From contig NZ_WVID01000013.1 in NCBI RefSeq assembly GCF_010091925.1, forward strand, positions 124,001 to 188,000: a DNA stretch of 64,000 bases, given 5' to 3'. Position numbers and translations under genes: made by a program. Positions 17,801-25,666 of this stretch are shown one piece after another (position 1 is the stretch's first letter; every line of letters begins with the position of its first letter). The notes below the pieces were generated by a model. That model worked only from the letters and a program-made list of their open reading frames with translations, was not told the origin of the DNA and did not search any database. Origin of the DNA: Nostoc sp. B(2019) (GTDB taxonomy: Bacteria > Cyanobacteriota > Cyanobacteriia > Cyanobacteriales > Nostocaceae).

Positions 17801-20800
17801 TTCTTTGAACTAGGTGGCGATTCGATTCGGGGTGCGATTCTGATTAATAAACTGCAAGCACAATTAAACGAGATTATTCACTTTGTTGTTTTATTTGATA
17901 CTAAAACAGTTGCTAGACTAGCCGCTTACATAGAAGAAAACTACCCACAAGCAGCAGCAAAACTACTTGGTCAGGAAATAACTTCAGTTATTGATACACC
18001 ACAAGAGCGCATCGATGAAGCTAAAGTTTTGCAAATGCGATCGCTTATTCCCTCCATTGCTCCCCCAATAGATGACGACGCAATCAAAAATCCGCCAGCT
18101 ATATTTATCCTGTCGCCTCATCGTAGCGGCTCTACCTTGCTCCGCGTCATCCTAGGAGGAAACCCGCAATTGTTCGCGCCTCCAGAATTGGAACTGTTGA
18201 CGTTTAATACACTTGGGGAACGAAAAGCAGCATTTTCTGGACGTTACAGCTTTTGGGCGGAAGGAACGATTCGCACAATCATGCAAATTCGGGAGTGTAG
18301 TCCAGAAGAGGCGATCGCACTTATGGAAGAATTGGAAGCGAAAAACCTCAGCACCAAACAGTTCTACCAACTCATACAGCAATGGCTGGGCGATAAAATC
18401 TTGGTAGACAAGACCCCCTCCTACTCCATAGATTTAGAAACCCTCAAACGGACGGAAATAAACTTCCAAAATCCTCTCTACATTCATCTTGTGCGTCATC
18501 CTTATGCAACGATGCGCTCTTATGAAGAAGCCAGAGTAGAGCAAACCTTTCCCTATCAACATCCTTTTAATAGGCGTGAACTCGCTGAACTCGTTTGGCT
18601 GATTAGCCATCAAAATATTCTCAAATTCTTGCAACAAGTTCCCCAACACCGCCAATATCAAGTCAAATTTGAAGACATCGTTAGCCAGCCGCAGACTAGT
18701 GTTGAGGGCTTATGTCAATTTTTAGGGCTAGAATTTCATCCTGATATGCTGCAACCATACAAAGAGAAAAAGCAGCGGATGACCGATGGCATCTATGCCC
18801 AATCGAGAATGGTGGGGGATGTGAAATTTCACGAACATCAAAGCATTAATGCTAGCACCGCAGATAGTTGGAAGCAGTACTACACCAGCGACTTTTTAGG
18901 CGATGTAACTTGGGGTTTAGCAGAGTCTTTGGGATATCAAAGAAATAATGGTGCTATTGCGAAAGTGAGTCGGGGACATCAAACACAATCTCAAATTCCT
19001 CTTTCTTTCGCCCAACAACGGCTATGGGTTTTGGCGCAATTAGAGCCGGACAGCCCTTTCTACAATATGTTTAAGGCTGTTCGTCTTAACGGGCGTGTGG
19101 ATATAGAAGTTTTAGAACGCAGCCTCAACGAGATTATCCGCCGTCACGAAGTTTTACGCACCACTTTTAGTGCAGTGGAGGGAACGCCTGTACAAGTAAT
19201 TGCTCCCCACGCAACTATAAAACTCTCGGTTGTGGATTTGCAAGGATTGTCAGGACAAGAACAGTCAGAACAATTGCAACTTTTAGCAACTCAGGATCAA
19301 TTGCAACCCTTTGACCTTACTAAAGGACTGTTGCTACGAGTCACTTTAGTACGGTTAAATAACGAACCGCAGAGAGAAGTCGGAGCGGCGGCTTCCGCCG
19401 ATCTGAACTTCTCCCAAGGGGAGACGCCAAAGGCGAACGGTGGGTACGGAGAACACAGAGGAAGAGAAAGAGAGAAAGATTCTAAAATTTGGTTGACTCA
19501 GCAAAGTTGCCTTGACAAACCACCAGTACAACTCAAGTCAGAGTCTTATGCTTTGTTATTGACCATGCACCACATTATCGGTGATGGCTGGTCAATGGGA
19601 GTATTCATCAAAGAATTATCGAGTTTGTATCGAGGCTTCTTGGTTGGCGAACCTTCTCCCCTCCCAGAATTACCAATTCAATACGCAGATTTTACGATTT
19701 GGCAACGCCAATGGTTGCAAGGAAAAGCATTACAAACCTCAATCAATTACTGGAAGCAACAGTTAGCAGACGCACCACCTCTGTTAGAACTACCTACGGA
19801 TAGGCCTCGTCCCTCCGTGCAAACTTTCCAAGGTTGGTGTTTTTCCTTCCAGCTAGATGCAAAACTGACAGCATCGCTGAAAGAACTCAGCCAAAAGTCA
19901 GGAACCACCCTGTTTATGACTTTGATGGCGGCTTATGCTACTCTACTGTTCCGTTACAGCGGTCAGGAAGATATTCTATTAGGAACACCGATCGCTAGCC
20001 GCAATCATCAAGACATAGAAGGGTTAATTGGCTTTTTTGTCAATACTTTGGTGATGCGAACTCGACTAGAAGGTAATCCCAGTTTCTCGGAGCTACTAAT
20101 GCAAGTCCGCTCCTCTTGCATGGATGCCTACGCCAACCAAGACGTACCTTTTGAGCAGATTGTCGAAGCTTTGCAAATAGAGCGCAGTCTCAGCCACAGT
20201 CCCCTATTTCAGGTGATGTTTGCATTGCAGAATGCCCCAATGGAGCAATTAGAAACGCCTGATTTCGTCATCGCTCCTCTACATCTAGATAATGTTAACG
20301 CCAAGTTTGACCTCACATTACAAATGTGGGAAACCAACACAGACGAAGGAAACTCTCTGCAAGGGTTTTGGCAATATAACACTGACTTGTTTGATGAAGA
20401 TAGAATCGCCCGCATGACTGGTCATTTCCAGACATTATTAGCGGGAATTGTGGCGAATCCTCAAGCATCAGTAGGTACATTACCATTGCTGACTGAGTGT
20501 GAACGTCATCAATTGCTAGTGGAATGGAATGATACTTGCACAGCGTATCCCGATACTAAATCTATCCATCAAGTGTTTGAGGAGCAGGTAGAACAAACAC
20601 CTAATGCGATCGCTGTGGTGTATGAGGACGAGTCTCTGACATATCGGGAGTTAAATGAACGCGCCAATCAATTAGCGCACTATCTGCAAAGCTTGGGAGT
20701 TGGGACAGAAGTATTAGTAGGGATTTGCGTTGAGCGTTGGTCGAAGACCTTGCCGAAAGCATCGCTGGAAATGATTGTCGGTATACTCGCCATACTCAAA

Positions 20801-23782
20801 GCGGGGGGTGCTTATGTTCCCTTTGACCCAGCTTATCCCCAAGAACGCTTGGCTTATATGCTGAATGATTCTCAGGTATCAATACTGCTAACTCAAGAAC
20901 AGTTAAGAGCGCAGATACCGGAAACTAACGCTCAAGTTGTATGTTTAGATACTGACTGGGAGCCAGTAATTAGCAAATATAGCCAGGAAAACACCACTAG
21001 TAACGCATCAAGCCATAACCTAGCTTATGTAATTTATACCTCTGGCTCTACAGGAAAGCCGAAAGGCATAACCGTAACTCATCAAGCTGTGAATCGCTTA
21101 GTGTGCAATACTGACTACGTGAAGTTAACAGCTAATCATCGAGTTGCTCAAGCCTCGAATGCAGCTTTTGATGCTGCTACTTTTGAAATTTGGGGAGCTT
21201 TGCTAAATGGAGCGAGGCTAGTAGGTATTACTAAAGAAGTTTTACTATCGCCGCCACAACTTGCTACACAACTGCAAGAGCAGCAGATTGACTTTTTGTT
21301 TGTCACAACAGCTTTATTCAATCAGTTGGTAAGTCAAGTACCAGGAATCTTTAAAAGTCTCCAAACCGTTCTATTTGGTGGGGAGGCGGTTGAACCAAAC
21401 TGGGTGAGAACAGTACTGCATCAACCTCCAAAGCGACTGCTTCACGTTTATGGCCCAACGGAAAATACTACTTTTTCTTCCTGGTATTTAGTGCAAGAAG
21501 TACCAGAAGGCGCAACAAATTTACCAATTGGACAACCAATTGCTAATACACAAATCTATATCCTGGATCGTCATCTCCAACCTGTACCGATTGGCGTTCC
21601 TGGTGAACTATGTATTGGTGGTGATGGTTTAGCCAGAGGTTATCTCAACCGCCCAGATTTAACCGAGGAAAAGTTTATCCCGAATTCCATTGCTGAAGCA
21701 CAATTAACTTCTAGCAAAAAGTTGTACAAAACAGGAGACTTAGGGCGATACTTACCTGACGGAAATATTGAGTTTATTGGCCGCATTGACAACCAAGTAA
21801 AAATCCGTGGCTTCCGCATTGAACTTGCAGAAATTGAGGTTGTTTTAACTCAACATCCCCAGGTAGGAGATGCCATTGTGATTGCTAGGGAAGATAAACC
21901 TGGTATTAAAAGTTTGGCGGCTTACGTTATTTCAGAAGGAAAACAGCTCACAAGTAGCGAGTTGCGATCGTTCCTCAAGGAAAAGCTTCCCGACTATATG
22001 ATTCCTGCATCCTTCACAGTTCTAGAAGCTTTTCCAATTACACCCAATGGCAAAGTAGACCGCCGTGCTTTACCAGTACCATCTGAGTTCAATGACTCGA
22101 CTGGCTTTGTCTCTCCCCGCACCCATGCCGAAAAAATCTTGGTGAAAATTTGGCAAGATGTTTTACGATTAAAACAAGTTTGTATTCACGACAACTTTTT
22201 TGAATTGGGTGGGGATTCCATTATTGGAATCCAAATTATCGCCAGAGCTAATCAAGCTGGATTAAAACTAACTCCAAAACAGTTATTTCAGCACCAAACC
22301 ATTGCGGAGTTAGCTGCTGTAGCTGTGACAACTACCTCCAAGGAGGCAGAACAAGGCTTAGTTAAGGGTATTGTTCCCCTAACACCGATTCAGCATTGGT
22401 TCTTTGAGCGAAATTTACCCGAACTCCATCACTTTAACCAATCTATCCTGTTAGAAGTTCCGCCAAATATCCAACCGGGATTATTAAAGCAGGCATTGCA
22501 AAAGTTACTTTACCATCACGATGCTTTACGCCTGCGGTTTGTGCAGCAAGCAACGCAATGGCAACAGTACAACAGTGATGTGTGCAATGAAGTATCGTTG
22601 GCAATTACTGATTTATCCAACCTTCCTCAAGCAGAACAATCAAAAGCCATTGAGTTAAAGGCAGATGAAATCCAGCGATCGCTAAATTTAGCAGATGGGC
22701 CACTGCTGCGGGTAGTTCTGTTTAACTTGGGTAAATCTTCCCCTGGACGTTTGCTCATAGTCATCCATCACTTGGCTGTCGATGGAATTTCCTGGCGGAT
22801 TTTGCTAGAAGATTTATCTGAGGCATACAAACAGTTAGACAGTGAGAATAACATCCAACTGCCTGTAAAAACAACTTCCTTTAAGGATTGGGCAATCCGA
22901 TTGCAGAATTATGCAGGCACTCAAGAACTTCACTCAGAACTAGATTACTGGCTGCATTCAATGCGGTTCGCAGTTGCTCCTTTACCGTTGGATTCTCCTG
23001 CTGTGGCGTCACAAAACACTGTCGGCTCAAGTCGCATTGTTACTGTATCCCTGAGTGTAGAACGAACTCGCACCCTATTGCAGGATGTCCCGGTCGCCTA
23101 CAACACCCAAATTAACGATGTGCTATTGACCGCATTAGTACAAAGTTTTGCTGAATGGACAGGCTATGACTCCCTACTGATTGAATTAGAAGGTCACGGA
23201 CGGGAGGACTTGTTTGAGGATATAGACTTGTCCCGAACAGTAGGCTGGTTTACCAGTATATTCCCCTTTTGCCTAAAACTTGGAGGTCTTCACCACCCTG
23301 GGGAGGCTCTTAAGTCGGTCAAGGAGCAACTACGACGCATTCCCAAGCGAGGTATTGGTTATGGCATCCTGCGGTATCTGAGCCACGATGCAACCATACA
23401 CAAGCAACTTAAGATGCTCCCTCAAGCTCAAGTGAGCTTCAACTACTTGGGTCAATTCGACCAAACGCACCTAGCACCCCTTGGTTGGAAATATGCCCAA
23501 GAGTCTAGCGGTTCTATTCACAGTCCCAAAGGACAGCGCCGCCATTTGTTGAATGTGAATGGATCAGTCATTGAAAGCAGATTGCAACTGGAGTGGAAAT
23601 ATAGCTCGGCTTTCCATCACCAAGCTACTGTAGAAAACTTGGCTAAAAACTATGTGAAAGTCTTAGAAGCTATTATCGACCACTGTATATCAAAAGAAGC
23701 AGGAGGCTATACTCCTTCAGATTTCCCTGAAGTTGATTTAAGCCAAGAAGCGTTGGACGAGCTGCTAGCAGAAATTGAATGA
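14897..23782 (+). CDS. Hybrid NRPS loading/first module: FkbH(FkbM insert)-ACP-sulfotransferase-C-A-PCP-E
   Basis: 2,961 residues. An FkbH-type glyceryl-loading domain (about 15-840) has HAD motifs DCDHTLW (500-506) and FIDDNPVE. It is interrupted at about 80-375 by an FkbM methyltransferase (IIDVGANIGLFTL, 147-159). An ACP follows (Ser976), then a sulfotransferase (about 1065-1345; SPHRSGSTLL and LVRHPYATMRSY). Next come a condensation domain (HHIIGDG at 1558), an adenylation domain (about 1890-2395; YTSGSTGKPKG), a PCP (Ser2441) and an epimerase (HHLAVDGISW). Hand-read specificity residues are about D-A-F-T-L-G-V-T-F, resembling branched-chain aliphatic codes. Predicted job: load glycerate from 1,3-bisphosphoglycerate, O-methylate and sulfate it, then join it to a D-configured Ile/Leu/Val. 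There is no TE, so the chain passes to the second NRPS. Start is weakly supported (no clear Shine-Dalgarno). Confidence 0.92.
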   Translation: MTTQHFLKHIPKQNITIAATFTSEPIEDSLSYWLAEIGVPYSIEFAPYNQVFQELLNPASLLANNQDGVNIVLVRFEDWEVNKNRLQLTVNDDLKAQIIGDRLRHTLPNHLEIAHLNQYETEYLYQEIFGDRVYLKHGIVFNEDDCIIDVGANIGLFTLFAQQKSPKGTIYAFEPAPHAFDKLETNAKLYCQNTHLFNCGLGGETKEETFTFYPRSSVFSSFAADTEQDEKAIRSIIINMLQRDSSLDEESLERLADEFLKDRLERETYQAQLRTLSEIIEEYKIEKIDLLKLDAEKSELAILQGIKDNHWSLIKQIVIEVHDQEGSTIKQVMRLLEDKGFKFVVDEESMLHGSGLYNIYATRLNQKHNPVSQQFGQNVTQIEQTVRDFGSALKTATTRSSNPYLVCICPPSPTTDTASNILHERMQELLAADLKNVSGIHLIKSQELTSIYPVEEYYDPYGDELGHIPYTPTFFCALGTMLARKIFALRSYPYKVIALDCDHTLWNGICGEDGVAGVKIDPPLRSLQEFIVRQQAAGKLICLCSKNQEEDVFAVFDQHPDMLLKRHHLVNWRINWQSKSENLKSLATELQLSLDSFIFIDDNPVECAEVRANCPEVLTLQLPQECETQSYQPKAVRIPQFLEHIWAFDQLQATQEDQQRTNLYQQNVQRQRLQQDSLSFTNFLAQLNLEIEISPMQNEQLSRVAQLTQRTNQFNLTTIRWSEAEIQQLCNSGTLECRVVKVKDRFGDYGLVGLLLFEAQENALVVDTFLLSCRVLGRGVEHKMLSYLGTLAQERGLGQVELFYTPTKKNQPARDFLTSVGRQFQQEKDGGWLFEFPSQTASESSIILISDIDTIDKESDKKLVEAASLEGKKLLVSDRDNVDNKPDQEAKFISNNSLKIASAADFFERIARNLYSPQLILKEITSRQQRQRPQLDIEFAAPRTPIEKAIAHLFAEALKLDRVGIDDNFFELGGDSIRGAILINKLQAQLNEIIHFVVLFDTKTVARLAAYIEENYPQAAAKLLGQEITSVIDTPQERIDEAKVLQMRSLIPSIAPPIDDDAIKNPPAIFILSPHRSGSTLLRVILGGNPQLFAPPELELLTFNTLGERKAAFSGRYSFWAEGTIRTIMQIRECSPEEAIALMEELEAKNLSTKQFYQLIQQWLGDKILVDKTPSYSIDLETLKRTEINFQNPLYIHLVRHPYATMRSYEEARVEQTFPYQHPFNRRELAELVWLISHQNILKFLQQVPQHRQYQVKFEDIVSQPQTSVEGLCQFLGLEFHPDMLQPYKEKKQRMTDGIYAQSRMVGDVKFHEHQSINASTADSWKQYYTSDFLGDVTWGLAESLGYQRNNGAIAKVSRGHQTQSQIPLSFAQQRLWVLAQLEPDSPFYNMFKAVRLNGRVDIEVLERSLNEIIRRHEVLRTTFSAVEGTPVQVIAPHATIKLSVVDLQGLSGQEQSEQLQLLATQDQLQPFDLTKGLLLRVTLVRLNNEPQREVGAAASADLNFSQGETPKANGGYGEHRGREREKDSKIWLTQQSCLDKPPVQLKSESYALLLTMHHIIGDGWSMGVFIKELSSLYRGFLVGEPSPLPELPIQYADFTIWQRQWLQGKALQTSINYWKQQLADAPPLLELPTDRPRPSVQTFQGWCFSFQLDAKLTASLKELSQKSGTTLFMTLMAAYATLLFRYSGQEDILLGTPIASRNHQDIEGLIGFFVNTLVMRTRLEGNPSFSELLMQVRSSCMDAYANQDVPFEQIVEALQIERSLSHSPLFQVMFALQNAPMEQLETPDFVIAPLHLDNVNAKFDLTLQMWETNTDEGNSLQGFWQYNTDLFDEDRIARMTGHFQTLLAGIVANPQASVGTLPLLTECERHQLLVEWNDTCTAYPDTKSIHQVFEEQVEQTPNAIAVVYEDESLTYRELNERANQLAHYLQSLGVGTEVLVGICVERWSKTLPKASLEMIVGILAILKAGGAYVPFDPAYPQERLAYMLNDSQVSILLTQEQLRAQIPETNAQVVCLDTDWEPVISKYSQENTTSNASSHNLAYVIYTSGSTGKPKGITVTHQAVNRLVCNTDYVKLTANHRVAQASNAAFDAATFEIWGALLNGARLVGITKEVLLSPPQLATQLQEQQIDFLFVTTALFNQLVSQVPGIFKSLQTVLFGGEAVEPNWVRTVLHQPPKRLLHVYGPTENTTFSSWYLVQEVPEGATNLPIGQPIANTQIYILDRHLQPVPIGVPGELCIGGDGLARGYLNRPDLTEEKFIPNSIAEAQLTSSKKLYKTGDLGRYLPDGNIEFIGRIDNQVKIRGFRIELAEIEVVLTQHPQVGDAIVIAREDKPGIKSLAAYVISEGKQLTSSELRSFLKEKLPDYMIPASFTVLEAFPITPNGKVDRRALPVPSEFNDSTGFVSPRTHAEKILVKIWQDVLRLKQVCIHDNFFELGGDSIIGIQIIARANQAGLKLTPKQLFQHQTIAELAAVAVTTTSKEAEQGLVKGIVPLTPIQHWFFERNLPELHHFNQSILLEVPPNIQPGLLKQALQKLLYHHDALRLRFVQQATQWQQYNSDVCNEVSLAITDLSNLPQAEQSKAIELKADEIQRSLNLADGPLLRVVLFNLGKSSPGRLLIVIHHLAVDGISWRILLEDLSEAYKQLDSENNIQLPVKTTSFKDWAIRLQNYAGTQELHSELDYWLHSMRFAVAPLPLDSPAVASQNTVGSSRIVTVSLSVERTRTLLQDVPVAYNTQINDVLLTALVQSFAEWTGYDSLLIELEGHGREDLFEDIDLSRTVGWFTSIFPFCLKLGGLHHPGEALKSVKEQLRRIPKRGIGYGILRYLSHDATIHKQLKMLPQAQVSFNYLGQFDQTHLAPLGWKYAQESSGSIHSPKGQRRHLLNVNGSVIESRLQLEWKYSSAFHHQATVENLAKNYVKVLEAIIDHCISKEAGGYTPSDFPEVDLSQEALDELLAEIE
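19362..19480 (+). repeat. Nested interspersed repeat inserted in-frame in the NRPS condensation domain
   Basis: An outer GAACCGCAGAG...ACACAGAGGAAGAG element is split by a GC-rich element holding GCGGCGGCTTCCGCCG and CTCCCAAGGGGAGACGCC. Together they encode a low-complexity stretch at about residues 1489-1528, between the C-domain core motifs and unlike any condensation domain. Related pieces occur at about 53440-53520 and 9181-9215. Confidence 0.75.
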
Positions 23783-23872
23783 AGTTGCTCACAATTCATC
23801 TCTATCAAGAGAAGACTTGCCCCCACTTTGTCCATTGTTTTAATTTTTCCACACCAACCATATTCATTGTTT

Positions 23873-24697
23873 ATGACAATCTCGAAAGCTACACTCACAA
23901 CCGCGCGTGATTCAGGGATTTTAGTTAATAAACTTGCTTCTAAAATATCCTGCATTTCCTATCAAAGTATGCGTCGGTCTAGCAGAGTATTGAGAGAATT
24001 TGTACTTTATTATTTTCCAATTTATAACCTCTCGCTGAATGATTTCTTTCGGTTTTACCCCATATTAGGATTTATTGAAGCTCTAGTTTATCAAACTGAT
24101 GATGAAGTCGAAAAAATTCAAAGTGAGGGCTACGAAAAACTGCACACTTCTCCTTGGCATTCTAAGCAAGAAATGATTTTAGCTGTTTTAGAAGAGTATA
24201 ATCTCAAACATTGTCAAGTTGAATTTTATATGCAAAAACTGGGAGAGTATTTTGAATTAGAAACCCAGATATTAGCCACATCTCATGTTACTCATGGAAT
24301 GATTAAAAAGGCGGCTGAGTTACGTTCTTCAGATTATCGAGTTTTACACTGTACTTTGCTCAAGATGTTAGGTCTAAATTACTCAGAAGAGGAGTTAAAT
24401 GAAGAATTGAGATTAATGTGGCCTCTAGAAGTTTTAAATGACATTGAAGATGATTTGATGTTTTATTCTGAGGATGTAGCAGCTAAGCATTATAATACCT
24501 ACAGAATGTTTGTGAAAGTTTATGGAGAAAAAGCCCCTTATTTTTTAAAGAAAGAGTTGGATTTTTATGAGAGTCTATTTCATAAACAGATAGGAAGATT
24601 TTCAGGAATAAAACGCGAATCTTTCATCAAACCTTGGAATGCTTATCGTCTCGACCATCCTGTACCAGTCATTCCTGAACCGATTCTGGAAGATTAA
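23873..24697 (+). CDS. Class I isoprenoid-synthase-fold enzyme, unassigned role
   Basis: 274 residues from the ATG at 23873. A TTG 45 bases upstream would add a stretch rich in hydrophobic residues, but I prefer the ATG. The protein is all helical with two acid-rich sites spaced as in class I isoprenoid synthases: TDDEVE (DDxxE-like, near residue 75) and NDIEDDLMFYSED (NSE/second-Asp-like, near 190), followed by NTYRMF. It resembles the small 'class 1 isoprenoid biosynthesis enzyme' group more than true terpene cyclases. It sits 90 bp after the NRPS on the same strand, so it should belong to the pathway. No isoprenoid unit is known to me in aeruginosins, so substrate is open. Confidence 0.6.
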   Translation: MTISKATLTTARDSGILVNKLASKISCISYQSMRRSSRVLREFVLYYFPIYNLSLNDFFRFYPILGFIEALVYQTDDEVEKIQSEGYEKLHTSPWHSKQEMILAVLEEYNLKHCQVEFYMQKLGEYFELETQILATSHVTHGMIKKAAELRSSDYRVLHCTLLKMLGLNYSEEELNEELRLMWPLEVLNDIEDDLMFYSEDVAAKHYNTYRMFVKVYGEKAPYFLKKELDFYESLFHKQIGRFSGIKRESFIKPWNAYRLDHPVPVIPEPILED

Positions 24698-24707
24698 TAT
24701 TAAGTAT

Positions 24708-24768
24708 TGCTAATAGCTAATAACCAATTGCTAATTGTTTATTTATTGAAGCTATTGGTTATTAGCAA
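24708..24768 (+). terminator. Stem-loop after the isoprenoid-fold gene
   Basis: GCTAATAACCAAT (24716-24728) pairs perfectly with ATTGGTTATTAGC (24754-24766). There is no T-run directly after the stem, so it may attenuate or stabilise rather than terminate. It separates this gene from cysC. Confidence 0.45.
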
Positions 24769-24856
24769 CTTGATGTATACCCTGGAAAAACAAGGAAGAT
24801 TCAAACTCAAAATAATCTTTTTTAAACCAGCAATTTAGTAAAAGTGTAGGAGTAGG

Positions 24857-25435
24857 ATGCTGGAAAAACATCGTGGTGTAACAATATGGTTAACTGGTTT
24901 GAGCGGTGCTGGAAAAACCACCATCTGCCGATTTTTGGAAATAGAACTGCGATCGCAGGGGTATAAAATTGAGGTACTAGACGGCGATGTAGTTCGCCAA
25001 AATTTAAGTAAGGGATTAACTTTCAGCAAGGAGGATCGAGACGAAAATATTCGACGAATTGGTTTTGTAGCTCAACTGCTAACTAGAAATAATGTCATTG
25101 TATTAGTTTCGGTCATCTCGCCATATCGAGCAATCCGTAAAGAAGTTAAAGAACGGATTGGAGATTTTATTGAGGTGTATGTTAATGCACCATTAGAAGT
25201 TTGCGAACAGCGAGATGTTAAAGGTTTGTATAAAAAAGCTAGAGCAGGTGAAATCAAAAATTTCACTGGAATTGATGATTTGTATGAAATACCTCTTGAA
25301 CCTGATGTTGAATGCAAAACGAATCAAGAAAGTGTTGTGCAAAGCGCAAATAAAGTTTTAATTAAGTTAGAACAATTGGGGTACATCAATTCTTTGTTGT
25401 TGCCACAATTTCAAAACAATTACTCGCGGATCTAA
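24857..25435 (+). CDS. cysC: Adenylylsulfate (APS) kinase
   Basis: 192 residues, the full length for the family. P-loop GLSGAGKTT (about 16-24), LDGDVVR, the DRDENIRRIGFVA stretch and the ARAGEIKNFTGIDDLYE substrate loop are all present. The enzyme phosphorylates APS with ATP to make PAPS, the sulfate donor. A strong ribosome binding site (GTAGGAGTAGG) precedes the ATG. It sits two genes after an NRPS with an in-line sulfotransferase, so it is best read as a dedicated PAPS supply rather than only the housekeeping enzyme. The downstream spacer (25436-25666) holds a GAACCGCCAAG repeat and nothing else convincing. Confidence 0.95.
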   Translation: MLEKHRGVTIWLTGLSGAGKTTICRFLEIELRSQGYKIEVLDGDVVRQNLSKGLTFSKEDRDENIRRIGFVAQLLTRNNVIVLVSVISPYRAIRKEVKERIGDFIEVYVNAPLEVCEQRDVKGLYKKARAGEIKNFTGIDDLYEIPLEPDVECKTNQESVVQSANKVLIKLEQLGYINSLLLPQFQNNYSRI

Positions 25436-25463
25436 CGATTTTGTTTAAGTTGTGTAAATTATT

Positions 25464-25490
25464 GAACCGCCAAGTCGCCAAGTCGCCAAG
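25464..25490. repeat. GAACCGCCAAG-type short repeat
   Basis: GAACCGCCAAG followed by TCGCCAAG units. A close copy lies at 38899-38926, inside the 5' end of a 2OG oxygenase gene. Confidence 0.6.
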
Positions 25491-25666
25491 AGAAGAAGGA
25501 AAGGAGTTCGATAATCATTTATTTTATAGTGTTTCCTAATCATCTGAGGTACAAATTTATTTGTGTTTATCTGTGTTCATCTGTGGTTAATTACTTCTTT
25601 GTGTACTTAACTTAAGTGAGAACCACTACTAAGACCGCTATATGATGAAAAGTAGGAAAAGGTAAA

